Assembly (NCBI GenBank): GCA_905250885.1
Contig: CAJNOQ010000068.1
Span: 19,320-83,319 of the forward strand
DNA length: 64,000 bases
Source: Didymodactylos carnosus
Lineage: Eukaryota > Rotifera > Eurotatoria > Philodinida > Philodinidae
Direction: 5' to 3'
The translations under genes were made by a program, and so were the position numbers. Shown piece after piece: positions 38,401-51,028 of the stretch. A model generated the notes under the pieces. It made no database searches. It was not told the origin of the DNA and saw only the letters and a list, made by a program, of their open reading frames with translations. The first letter of the stretch is position 1. Each line of letters opens with the position of its first letter.

Positions 38401-38503
38401 GAGAACAATTTTGAATGCATGATTGTACATCTTTTTTCCTGCTATATATATATATATATATATATCATTTTTTATTTTCTAATTACAATAAATTGTAATG
38501 TTA

Positions 38504-38543
<40 letters not shown>

Positions 38544-41500
38544 TTTCTTTAAATTTAGACGTGTTAATCATCTGAAGCGCCTTTACAGAAAAAAGAATTT
38601 TTTAGTACTTTTTTTTCTCATACACATTGACCGACAATAGTCTTATTATTAAAAAGAAAAAGATCCACATCTCGAACTCGTCTTTTTTTCCAATTTTCTC
38701 TTCTTTTTTTTATTAACAGCAACAAAAAAGAAAAGATTTAGTAGAATACACATCTCTATCTTAAAATATGTGAGTTCGAAACGTTTTCTCTCTCTCCCTC
38801 TTTCTCTCTCGTTGAACAAAGAAGGCCTAACATAAGAAAACGTTGTCTCTGTTGTTTATACAGAATATCTCTTTGATCTGCACCATTTTATCTCATTGAC
38901 AGATGTACTTTACTCTTGAAATAGAGAGAAAGAGAACAAACAAAATTGATGGCATTGAAAGAAATACTAGTCTATTTCTTGTTTCTTGTTTCTCATTTTT
39001 CTTTTTTTGACTGATAATAATAGATCAATAATCGCCTATCTATCTAATCAAAATAGTAATAATGATGTTCACTAGAGTGGAGTGACACATAAAAGTGCGC
39101 ATTCTAAAAAAAAAACGGAAAAAAATAAATAAAAATAAAAATTATTAAAAATATGCCATTTGCAATAAAACAGCAACCACAATATCATCATCATAAATCT
39201 CATCGACGACGATCACATAGACATCGTGTAAGTTAATATTAAACATATTTTCATTGCTCTCTTATTCTTACTCAACTACGTTTGTATAAAATTTTGCATC
39301 ATATTTTCCTTCTCATCATCATTTAACATCAAAAAACGATCCACTTTTTTTGCTAGAAACATTTTAGTCGAGTTAAGAGATCTACAAAAAAAATTTGTCG
39401 ATTTCAACCGTTTAGAATAAATTTAATTGCTAGTTAATCTATTCTAAGAGATTATTACTTTGATTGAGAAGTAAACAAATCTTGATTTTCTTTTCATATG
39501 TCCACGTCTCTTTTGATCATCATTGTCTTTTTATTTTGTTTCTGTTATCTAATGAACATAGTTTAATCTCATTGTAACATCAGACAATCTCATGAGAATA
39601 GCGATGGACTGATATTTTTTTTTTCGTGTTGTCTTTGAAAATTAATACCACTTATATATTTATTATTATTATTATTATTAATAATATCGTCATCGTCATT
39701 TTTTCTCTTCTTTTATTTATATGGTTCACTGAATGAATCTACTATGAGAGAGAGAGAAAGAAGGATGAGTAATTATTTCGAGAAAAAAAATCGTGTTATC
39801 CGTACACACACACACACACACATATATATAGAGAGCAATGTTAATATATAACAATACATTCTGCCAGCTAAATGACTGTTGGCCTTGTCATATTATTTCT
39901 TAAAAGGTTGTATAGTTATAAAAAATTCTTAGCCTATAGGCAAAATAGAGAATATAATAAAAAATTTAGAGACGACGAATTTCTTGTTAATCGCTTGATT
40001 AACTACACTAGAAAGAAATTGAAATGGTAATCAATCGACGAAAAACAGAAATTAGACTTTCTTCTTCAATTAAAGTTATGTTATACTTTAAAAATTTGTC
40101 AAAGTTCAATACATAACAATAATTTATTGTTAAAAATTGTATCAAGTACTATTTCTAATTAAATTATATGTCATTTTATGATAATAAATCTACGATATAG
40201 AAGAGAAAAAGAGTTATCTAGTACGATTTGACTATAGTTGTCATTTATGTTATAGTTACACAAAAATATTCTATAAAAATACTTTTGAGTTTTTTTTTTT
40301 CTCTAAAGAACTGTTACTTTAATTAGTATTCTAGTGTTCTTTATTTTCTATAAATTCTTTTTTTTAATTGAATTCAATCTTTTAACCTTATATCTCAAAC
40401 ACTTTTACTTTATCTCGTATACATACAATGACAAAACTGAATGAAAATAGTACATTCGTGACAATAAAAGCGATTCTGTCAACGATTAATTTACTAACAT
40501 AGACAATGATAAGATAAAGTTGAAAAATGTCGGAGAAATCTAAAACGACTTTTTAATTGAGATGAATGATTTGTGTGGAGATTATCATGCAACATAGACC
40601 TTGTACATGAGTCATGTTCAATTTGGTTTTGTCTTATGCGATTTTTGATTAGAAGACAAAAAAAAAAAAAAATAATAGAATCAGATTGTTTTTTTACTAA
40701 CGGAGAAGAAAGAAAAGAATTATTTTTATTTATTTGAAATTTCAAACAATATTGAGAAAATTTAAGAATTTCAGATATTTTCAAATATTTATCTAATGTT
40801 AAATTGACCAAGAACAAACTGTACGTAATTAGGTAACACTCGCTCAATAATTTTCAATTCATTTTTGTCTATAGCCAGATATGGTCTTTTTTTTTGGTAT
40901 AAACGATATTGATAAAGACTCTCATACATCGAGTGTCTATTTATCCTATGGTAAAAGAATAGCGTTTTTCATCTCTCTCTCTTTCTCTCTCTCTCTATTT
41001 GAATAAACTGGCTTGAAGACAACATCATTTTATATTTTTTATAGCGTAAAATTGATAATAATTGAAAGTGCTCCAAAGATCAATTAGTTTTCTTTCTAAT
41101 TTCAATAATTACAATGTGTTTATGTGTGATCAACTTTTTTTCTCTTCTCAATTTTTCGTTTTGATTAGATATATTCATAGACTATAGAAAACTATCACAT
41201 TTGCTCTTCTTTGTCTTTTGGTATCTTAATTTTTATCTTCGTTTTCTATCTGATTACACTTGTAATGTTTTTGTTCTATTTCTATATAGTGCGTATAAAA
41301 CACTAGAGAAAGAGAAAATTTTTTTTTTTTAATTTAATTAATGATAATGGTTCATCTGTCTGCTCGTTTATATCTATGAAAAAAAAAAAAGAGTCAAATA
41401 TGATATACTTTATTGATTTTATTTTAAATAGAAGTGTGACTCACCCCGGAAGATTGAAAATAAGAAAGAATTCTTTGAGTCATAAAGTTGTGTAAAATCG

Positions 41501-44500
41501 TAGAAAATAGTTTTATTAGCATAGTTATACAACATTGCTAAATCAAACATTGTTAAAATGTTCAGCAACAAAAGCGAAGAGATACTGTTAAATTCTTAAA
41601 TTATTTATGATGTAAAAAAAAAATCTAGAGATTTTGACTGAGAAATGAATAAGATTTTAGACATTTCTATTGTGCATGATTGTACGTATATATCTCTATA
41701 TAATTGATTTACTATATATTTAATAAATCAATCAGATCTGATTAATCGCTTCCATACTTCGTAACGTTGTTTAAAATGAGACATTGAATTTTAATAGAAA
41801 TATCTTTCGATGTCTATGATATGTCTTATTGTACATATATTTTTATCATACTTCAGCATACTTTCTTTTTTTAATTACAGTTGTGAAACACTCGTAATGC
41901 TCCGTTGTATATTTTTTATTCTTCTTTCTGTTTTATTTACTATTTGTATATATATATATACTTCTCTATGAACATTGCGTCGATATATAGAATTATACAA
42001 TCATCGAATTAGTTGAATGTTTTGGCATAATTATTAGTGAAAGATTTATATATTGTATTGAACACTATAAGACACATGTGTAGAATGTTAGTGTTAACTG
42101 TTATTGCGTGTTGATTGTTTTAATTATGAACTGTATGAACAGATACTACCACTGACATCCTGTCTCAGAATTGAGCATTTGTTATTTTCTTTAATGAGTT
42201 GTCAACAACAACAACAACAACAACAAAAAAAAAGGATTTCAGTTTACATAACTGGTTTTCTATGTCAAAGATTTTTTTCTATATGAAAAAAGTGTCAAGT
42301 TTCCCATTTAGAGTAGTCTACAATCTTTAAACCTACACTTGTTTTGATCGTAATAACCAGCTTGTATCTACAATTATATGTAATAAATGACATCACCATC
42401 TGATTTTTGTATTTTTCCCTGTTATTTTTCCTTCTGCTTCCTTTTTCTTCTCGTATATTTTACTAATAGTAACACGATTGGAATGATGGATGTTGGAAAT
42501 GTCATCTTTGAAGGTTTAATGCTATGTAGCCTGGCTGTTTCTATTGTCACTATTATACACAAAATAAGAATACAAAAGTGACATTCATCCATTTTCCAAA
42601 TTTGCAGGCGAGAAAGAGATGATACGTAATAGTATGATGTAAAAATTAGCGAAGATTTTTTTTTCTATTATCTATTTAATATGAGAAATGCATAATCTAA
42701 AAATCAATATAAAAAGTTTTTCCATTAACGTTCTCATTTTACTTTTATATTGAAGCGTAGTATTATGCGTGACTAGTGATTCTATAAGAGTATGATTTAA
42801 ACATTTCTCCATCACATAGTATCTCACACTAAAAAGGTAGTTGAAAGATATCTAATAAACACGTATTTAATACCGATGTGTATTTTAGATTGATCAAAAT
42901 GTAGCGGAAGAAAATCATCCATCCTCTCAAACAGATAATACTTATTCGAATGATAAAGAACATGCAAAACACAGTGATACTCAAAATTTAACAGTGGCAC
43001 ACTCTCCTCAATCCATACGATCATCATCATCGAGTACGACATAGTCGATCCCACCTCATCAATATTATTTTATGAATAATAAACTATTTAATACTTTTTT
43101 ATTTGTTCTAGAAGAAAACTATGTTGTTGGTCGATTATCACCAGTCTTAAATGGACCCGGATTAGCTAAACCTTTAATGTCGATAACGATGCCTAATTCT
43201 GTTCATCATAATCATAAACATAATCATAAACAGTCACAACAATCACAACAGTCGAATTCAACAAATCCTGCAGCTAAAAAACGAATCGATGCTGCGTTAG
43301 AAAAAAATATTGAAACAATTGTTACCCAAGTAAAACGAACAACAACCAAACCGTCACAATTAACACAAAATGATCTTGAATTATTCGATTCAAATGGATT
43401 ATCTACGACGGCTAAAAACGTTCATCATCATCCACACCATCAATATCAACAACATTCTCGTGAAAATACACCATCTATTCAACAATTGTCGTCTTCATCT
43501 CGAGAAATGACACCAGATTCGATTGACAGTTCAGCGGATGAATATCGTGGTTATACAAATGGAACTACGAGAACAAATACAGAACAGTTTATTCCTCATC
43601 CATCAAACGGAGGAGGAATGTACGATATGAATTCAATTCCTTCCAGTTGGCAATCACCACCTCTTTTGCCACCTTATCATTATCATCCATACTTACCATC
43701 ACCGTACGGACTACCCGTTCCTACACTACAAACTCCTACAAATAATTATTATAATAATTCGTTACCTACACAATACGATTCCGTCTTACTCGAACGATAT
43801 GGTCCGGCAGCACTGGCCGCGTTTGCTGCCGTACAGCAACAACAACAGCAACAACAACAACAACAACAGCAACACCAACACCAACAACAACAACAACAAC
43901 ACCACCAACAACAACAGCAACAGCAAAATTCTTACATTGTACACCCACAGCATCTAAATATTCTCTCACAACAATCTCAAGAACATTTGTCAGGTAATAC
44001 TCATTATTCTCAAAACTGTTTTAGAGAGACAATGTCATCGCCACTCATAAATGATTCTCTAATAAAGACTCCGACAGTTTCTACTCTAATAACTGCTACT
44101 CCTATTACTACAACTAATAATCATCAACATCATAGTAAAAGAATCGGAAAAAAATCGTCTGGAAATAATAGCAACCGTATTGCAAACACGAATGACACAA
44201 TTCGTGCTGGAACACGCGATCGACAACAGTTGACATCTAATGAACTACCATCATCGAAAGAAGACACAAAAATTAATAATAAAGTATCGGAAATGAATAG
44301 TGAAAATAGAAAATCTCCAATAGAAATACGTAGTGAACAATTACTTTCTCATCTGTATTTAAATCAAATATCCTCTTTACCGTTTGTGACATTGTACGAT
44401 AATACACCGATAAACAATAATAGTAATACTTTTCAAAAATCTATTGAAAACTATCAGCAACAATTTACAACAAATAGTATTCCAAATGGATTATGGAAGA

Positions 44501-47500
44501 ATGGTAAGGCAAAATAAATCGTTGTTATTGATGTCGTATAATTATTATTTATCAAAAATTAGAGTTTTGTATATTTTGTCTTGTTTATGTTGTGTTTTTG
44601 GTCGTCGTATACTGTATTTTTTCGTTATATAAAATTATTCAAAGCAAAGAAGAAAAAAAGTGTTCACAGTTTATAATTGGTAAAAATTTTTGATTGAGAA
44701 ATCGAGTCCAGCATTTAAAGAAAATAAATGATTCTGCGACGATTAACTGATTTATTTCTATTATAATAATTGAAAGTTGTAATAGTTTTTATCATATGAA
44801 CACTTAGTGACGAAAATAATTTGTTTGTTTATGAGAAGCATGTTTTTGTAGAGATATTATCATGATCTCTCATCTGTTTCGGTGTCATTTGTTTGTTTGT
44901 GGATTTTTGTTTTTATATGTCTATTGGGCAATAGATAATAGTTTTTCAATTTTCATTTATTTAGAGTACACACCGGCAAAAGATCAAGGTTCAGTGAAAT
45001 CGTCTTGTAGTGGTGAATCTATGAAATCCGATTCAACAGCAACAAGAAGAAAATTGGTAAACAATCGTAACAGTCATAATTCTCCGATGACAATTTTACA
45101 ATCGTCACCATCGTCACAGAACAATCAGACTATTAATGATAATCTTAATAAAATATCACCAGATTTATCGTCAGATTGTGAATATAACGATACAGATAGT
45201 ATTATATCATTTGAAAGTCAAAAATCAGGCACAACGGGTAATTAATACATCTACTATTTTAATCACAAAGTGTTCTAAAAGAATAGAACTCTGTAATCCA
45301 TAATCTATTAAGAGTTTTTCTTTTTTTCCAGCTGGAATGCCTATTCTTGAAGATGGTTTATCAGATGATTGTGTGAGTGATGATAATAACGATGAATTAT
45401 CTTCTTCGAATGATCATCGTAATCGTCAGCAACAACGTCAGACGACACATAAGTCGGCTCGAAGTGATTTTTTATTCGATCAACAACAACAAATGCCCCC
45501 TATGCTCTCTACATCTCATAAACAAAATTTTATGAAAGTAAATACTTCATCAATGAATACGAACAGTGAAGAAAATTTAAATCCACGTCATACTAATCGT
45601 AATAATCACAGACAACCGACTAATTCTAATAGTCCGTCGAATGCCGTCGTATCTCCAACATTGTCTTCCAATAAAAATAATCTTTTCTCATCATCAACGT
45701 CGTCAAATTCCTCTTCCGTATCTCTTCAAAAATCGTTTTATATTCGACCACCACCGCCATCATCACCCCATTCACACGACGATAACATATTGACTAATAA
45801 TCACAGTAACCATTCATCGCGATATCAAATATCATCTCTAACCACAAATTCACCAACAGGTGTTAACAAAACTAATGGTGATATTAATAATGAAAATCGA
45901 CATCCGTCCAATTCGCAACAACAACAATCTTGGAATTCTACAAGTGCACAAAATTCTCATTCTCCAAACCTTAAAAATGAAGAGGGAAAAAATGTTGTAG
46001 GAGGCATTATTACAGCTGGTAAGATAAATTCCAAAAAATCTCTTGTTTCAAAATAGAGTATGAGAAGGATCAATTTATTAATAAAATGATCCTTTTTTCG
46101 TTCGAATTAATATTCATAAGAAAGTTGCACAGAGAGTAAAACGTTATTATACTTTAGACACAGACGGAAATATTGCTACAGTTGAAAAACAAAAACCGAA
46201 TAAGAGTAGGTTTGTGTTCATTTCGTTTATAATATAATATACATTATGATTTTTGTTTTTATCTGCGTATTTGTGCATGCATGAGCAAGAAGAATAGTTG
46301 TGTTGATATGTGAAAAGCAGGTTAAATCTAAACATATATATTTTTTACTTAAATTTCAAAAAATATCAATAATGAGACTTGATGATTAGATGAAATTTCT
46401 ATGATTAGATTAAATTTCTGTTTGTATTTTGCATGAATTTCATTTTCAATTATTTAAAATTGCGCATGAATTAAAATTTGTTTTGTTGTGTCTTTGTTAA
46501 CAACACGATCTCATTTAAGATAATTTTCGTAGTCGAAATCCTTTATGTGATTTGTGTACGAGTGTATCCCGATGCTTTTTGTAGTGTTATTGAGTTAGAG
46601 TGATTCTGTCCTTCAACCAATAAGAATACTCCGTTATTTAGCATGTCTCACGAAATGAGTAAATCCATGTAAAATCTCACATCGCTAAAAGCGCTAGCGG
46701 CGAAACTATATAAAAGTGGTAAAGATCTAAATAGATTTTTGGTAAAAACTAGAGGACTGACAAATAAGAAGATATCTCTTTTCTCATATGCATATCTTTC
46801 TATTGACGCGTTTGAACGAAAGAATCTCCGCACATGATATATCATGTGGAAAGAGATATATCCCCTTATTTACTAGTTTCCTACTGTAAGTGTGTAGCTG
46901 ATGTGAAAGGTGGAAAAACTACACTTTATCTTTGTATATCAAAACTAGTTCTACTATCATCATTTTATACTAATTTTTCTAGCTTCTTTCACTTTTTCTC
47001 CCGTATAGAACTCGCAAAATTTTATCAAATTTTGAAAAGAAAAAATTGAAATCTAAGAGCCTTGGTAAAATAAACTGTACTTGATGAGAGAGGTTCTTGA
47101 GAAACACGATTCTGAAGATCTTCTAGTTTTTCAGATACATGTAACCACATACTTGAATAAAAATTTCTCGAAATTTATATTTACAAAAGAATCCAAATAC
47201 AATATTTGCGTTATGTCTGTAAATCTTTTGCTTAGACAGTTTCAACAATAATAGATTTTTCATCATTTTATCAGTACCATACTTGTCTCCCTCACTTCCC
47301 TAAAAATAAATTATTAATGACACAATTACAATCATAAAAAAAAATTTGTTCAAAAAATCACCAATGACACCTTTTGAATATAATTTAACAAAAAAATAAA
47401 GATTACTTATAGTATAACATTTGTACTGACTTTTCAAAGAGAAATATTTACAGACATAAAAATAAATATCGTTCAATAGAAAGAAATACTCTATAAACAG

Positions 47501-50500
47501 CATGATGACGATAATTGTACTAATTTTCTGTAAAACTAAATTACAGATTTTACAGTTCTTGTATCCAGTCACTGGTCTACGATTTTCATTAAATAGTTTT
47601 TATGATTTTATCACTTGAATATATTGTCTTAACGCTGCTAATTTTTTATATCGTGAGAAGTTTCATTCGGATGTACTAATATATCATTAAACTTAATATT
47701 TATTTTTGTCCAAATTTAGATTATGATACCGATGAAGAGACTGATAAATTGCTTAGTAGTGAATATCGTTCGGATGCAATAAAAAATGAGTCAACCAAGG
47801 ATTCGGTAAGTAAAAACTTGAAAAATTGTTAATAATTTATTTATCTAATTTATATTATTTTGTTTTCACTTTAGACAGTAAAAGCAACTCAATCTCAACA
47901 TCAACATCATCGACCACGTGAAAGTAAACCTCTTTTCTAATTTCTAAATATCTTTTAACAGCGGTTAAACAAGTAACCTTTTGTGATGTAAATTTGTATT
48001 TTATTTCATACCATAGACGAGAAATAGGCAAAAATATTCTTAGACTCGCTTTTCTCATAGTTGAGATGAATCAATCTTTTTGAGATTTCATAGTGCGAAC
48101 ACGTGTTTATTTTTCCATTTCACGTTAAAAAAAATTAAATCAATTTTCAAATTACCTGAGTTAACAGCATATTTTTTTAAAGTCTTTTTTACTTGACTAG
48201 AAAATATTGAATTATCTGCAATCTAAATTGAATGTTTATTAAATATTTTTCATCTTTTATTTTTTACGTAAATCTCTTCAAATCAACTTTGTTCTTTAAT
48301 TAATTCGATATTTTTTCGTAAGTATAAATAACACTACTATCGACTGTTGTCTTGTAATTTCTGTTATCCGTGTTTGTCGTTGCTTTATATTATTTTTATT
48401 ATTTGCTGTGGTTGTAAAGCATGATTATTCATTTTTCACTATTAGAATCATTCACCCACCAACCATTAATCTTCCATCATTATTAATTTGCCCAAAAAAT
48501 ATTCCCATGCTTTATCTCGTCAATTGTATTTTAGAAATCAGAAGTTAGTGCAGCTTGTTCCATGTTTATTTATCTAACTACTTTTACCGAAGATATCGTT
48601 CAGGATTCGTTTATAGAAAAAAGATCTGTGTATAAACTTAATTCATAGCGAAACTGTTCTCTGTTGGAATTAGGAACTAAACGCGCATCGTCTTCATACC
48701 CTTTCAGATATGATTATAGATAAACCCGTTAGAACTTCAAGACTGTTTGGTATTAGTTCATCATATGTGTGTAGTACTTTAGTTTGTCCTATTTTATGTG
48801 CACTCAACGTCTATTTTAGTATCTTTACCTTATTCCTCTCATTTTCTAGTATTAACTCGTACAATTGTTGATCCCGATAATTGTTCAGTATTAATCGAAG
48901 GTGTTTTATTTCGATGTCGATATTTGGGTTCAACACAATTATTAGTCGAAGGAAATCCAACAAAAGCTACGAGAATGATGCAAGCACAAGAAGCAGTTGG
49001 AAGAATCAAAGTAGATAGAATTTTTTTAAATAAAAAAAAAAAATGATCTAATAATCATCCTCTATTGATACCGTAGGCTCCACAAGGTGAAAGTCAACCA
49101 AGTGTTGAAGTTGATTTATTTATATCAACTGAGAAGATAATGGTGTTAAATACAGATTTACAAGATATTCTAATGGATCATTCACTCCGTTCTATATCCT
49201 ATATAGCTGACATTGGAGATTTAGTTGTTCTAATGGCTAAACGGCGTTATATTAATGCAACACCGACAGATGATAGTAACAATAATAGTACCGATGATCA
49301 AAGTAATAATGGTGAAACAAACATTAGAAGAGTGGCTATTAACCAAAAAATGATTTGTCATGTATTTGAATCAGACGAGGTATGTTATATATTTTTATTA
49401 AAAACATCGTATTGATATGTCCAATACGAAAGAATTAGTTCATGAATTTATTTTTTTAAGGCACAATCGGTTGCACATGCAATTGGCCAAGCATTTCAAG
49501 TTGCCTATGTTGAATTTTTAAAAGCAAATGGAATCGATGATCCAAGTTTTGCTCGTGATATTGATTATCAAGAAGTATTAAATCAGCAAGAAATATGCAG
49601 CGAAGAACTGAATCGTTTTTCAAAAAAAGAATGTCAAAAAGAAGTATGTAAAACAGAGATGGGCAAGTCCAAGTTCGGACTGAGGATCTTTTTATTAAGT
49701 CCATTTGAAGTCCAAGGCGTTAAAATCTATTACGTTCAACAATGGAATGAGTATAATCTAATATTTAATTTATTAATCTTTTTTTTTGTCAAACATGCAT
49801 CAATGTACAGATAAAATTTATTTACCCGTCATATATGATTATGAGGTACTGTATAGTGCAGAAACTGCTATGAAGAACGTCGACTCCAACTTTGAGTTAG
49901 AGTTGACTTGGGCTTAAGCTCTAGCGGACTTGGACTTGATAAACAAATTTCTGTTGGACTTGGACTTAGAAATGGTCGGACTTGCCCACCTCTAATGTAA
50001 AAGATTTTAATTTACTCTTATTCGAATTTTTATCTCTACTTTTTATTTTTAGGTTATTATTCCAAAACAGAAAAATGAAGTATTGGGTATAGTGATTGTT
50101 GAATCTGGTTGGGGATCAATGTTACCCACTGTTGTAATTGCAAATTTGATGCCGGGTGGTCCATCAGCGAGGTTTGTGTTTAGTAAATATTTTTCTATTC
50201 TTTTACACAATCAACTATTAGTCCATATTTTTGTTATAGATGTGGAAATCTAAATATTGGTGATCAAATTATATCTGTAAACGGAATTAGTCTTGTTGGT
50301 TTACCGTTATCAAATTGTCAAACACAAATCAAAGTAAGACATATATCTTTAATGTTGGGGTTGTATATGCATTATTTTTCATTGTTACATAGAGTGTCAG
50401 ACATTTAACAACCGTTCGACTCGTTGTTGTACCATGTCCACCAGTTGTTGAAGTCTTAATTAAACGACCAGACACAAAATATCAGTTGGGGTTTAGTGTA

Positions 50501-51028
50501 CAAAACGGAATTGTATGTAGTGAACGAAAGAAAGAATTATTTTGATGAATTGCGTCAATCTACTAGATCTGATTTTTATTTTAATAACGTTGCGTCTAGT
50601 TCAACAAATTTTCGCAAAAAAATCTAAAATTTAAAAAGCCGGATGGTTGTGATCGCTTCCACAATCTCTCCAACGCCATCAATGGTTGTCCTGTTGTTAT
50701 ATGGACTAGAAAATTATATGGTCAATGAATAATAAAATTTTCTGTTTCATTTAGATCTGTAGTTTGTTACGGGGGGGAATTGCTGAACGCGGTGGTGTAC
50801 GTGTTGGTCATCGAATCATTGAGATTAATGGTCACAGTGTTGTGGCAACTCAACATGAAAAAATTGTTAGTATGTTATCAAATTCAGTGGGCGAGGTAAA
50901 TATATTAATATCATAAAATTATCCTGAATGCTATTTTAACTTTTTTTTGTGTGTAGTTGCGTATGAAAACAATGCCAACGCAAATGTATAAACTCTTAAC
51001 TGGCCAAGAGCAGCCAAATTACATCTGA
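35478..51028 (+). CDS. APBA1: X11/Mint family adaptor (APBA / lin-10), complete
   Basis: Eighteen coding exons, 1,468 aa: 35478-35592, 35949-36002, 36069-36433, 42889-43033, 43112-44503, 44965-45237, 45332-46018, 46158-46205, 47720-47805, 47875-47923, 48850-49010, 49077-49379, 49461-49643, 50053-50171, 50240-50333, 50393-50512, 50755-50895, 50957-51028. All are GT-AG and in frame. The first 1,070 residues are Ser/Asn/Gln/His-rich and weakly conserved; exons 1-3 and the 48-nt exon 8 are the least certain. Then comes the PTB domain (about 1,072-1,287; [46 protein letters not shown]), PDZ1 (about 1,290-1,372; [27 protein letters not shown]) and PDZ2 (about 1,380-1,455; [25 protein letters not shown]). 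It ends GQEQPNYI, like the family tail that folds back onto PDZ1. Known: X11/Mint proteins bind the NPTY motif of APP through the PTB and organise receptor and synaptic trafficking with CASK and Munc18. I did not recognise the CASK- or Munc18-binding segments. The symbol marks the family, not a vertebrate paralogue. Confidence 0.95.
36641..37606. mobile_element. Foldback element with long terminal and internal inverted repeats, 966 bp
   Basis: The ends TAAGAGCCATTGCACGGTAG and, inverted, TAAGAGCTACTGCACGATAG begin arms of about 85 bp (including ATGTCCGATGTTTTTGTTCA on the left). A second, inner pair of arms at about 36,971-37,066 and 37,237-37,330 includes GCTTTCGCATAAGCTT and ATTACTTATGTCTATTGTAT. 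Sequence between the pairs is only weakly symmetrical. No coding capacity was seen. It lies inside the largest X11 intron. Confidence 0.75.
39153..39227 (+). CDS. Candidate alternative first coding exon of X11
   Basis: ATG at 39,153 opens 25 codons ([20 protein letters not shown] and onward) that end exactly at a strong donor, GTAAGTTAAT, in phase 0. The next exon of the X11 gene (42,889) also begins in phase 0, so the join is in frame and would replace exons 1-3. The Gln/His/Arg-rich peptide resembles the composition of the downstream exons. Inference only: no promoter was recognised, and the exon could instead be chance. The upstream 45 bp are A-rich, unlike an acceptor, which fits a transcription-start exon. 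Confidence 0.5.
43834..43926 (+). repeat. CAA/CAG/CAC repeat coding for a Gln/His tract in X11
   Basis: About 31 consecutive Gln or His codons in exon 5 of X11, mixed CAA, CAG and CAC. The reverse strand is open too (43,766-43,969), giving a Val-rich shadow frame that is not a gene. Confidence 0.93.
49654..49994. mobile_element. hAT-type MITE, 341 bp, inside an X11 intron
   Basis: The ends are CAGAGATGGGCAAGTCC and, inverted, TAGAGGTGGGCAAGTCC. Both flanks carry the same 8 bp, ATGTAAAA (49,646-49,653 and 49,995-50,002). Terminal CAGNGNTGGGCAA and 8-bp duplications are characteristic of hAT elements. Subterminal GGACTTGGACTT words recur. Removing the element and one duplication takes the intron from 409 bp to 60 bp, the local norm, so the insertion event is directly visible. 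It begins ten bases after the exon end without damaging the donor. Confidence 0.92.

Larger units (their letters stand above)
36434..42888 (+). other. Large X11 intron (6.4 kb) with repeats
   Basis: This intron is many times longer than the 50-100 bp usual here. It contains a 966-bp foldback element, TA, TC, TTA and AC microsatellites (about 38,444-38,465, 38,508-38,540, 39,660-39,679 and 39,805-39,821), a CAA repeat at about 42,208-42,225 and a candidate alternative first exon at 39,153-39,227. The frame at 42,387-42,581 has no recognisable domain. Confidence 0.6.

Noticed and set aside
42387-42581. 64-codon plus-strand frame with a hydrophobic stretch inside the X11 intron
   Set aside because: No homology recognised. 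Hydrophobic segments arise readily from T-rich DNA. No in-frame donor or acceptor fits it into X11.
43766-43969. Val-rich minus-strand frame
   Set aside because: Antisense of the Gln/His repeat in X11.
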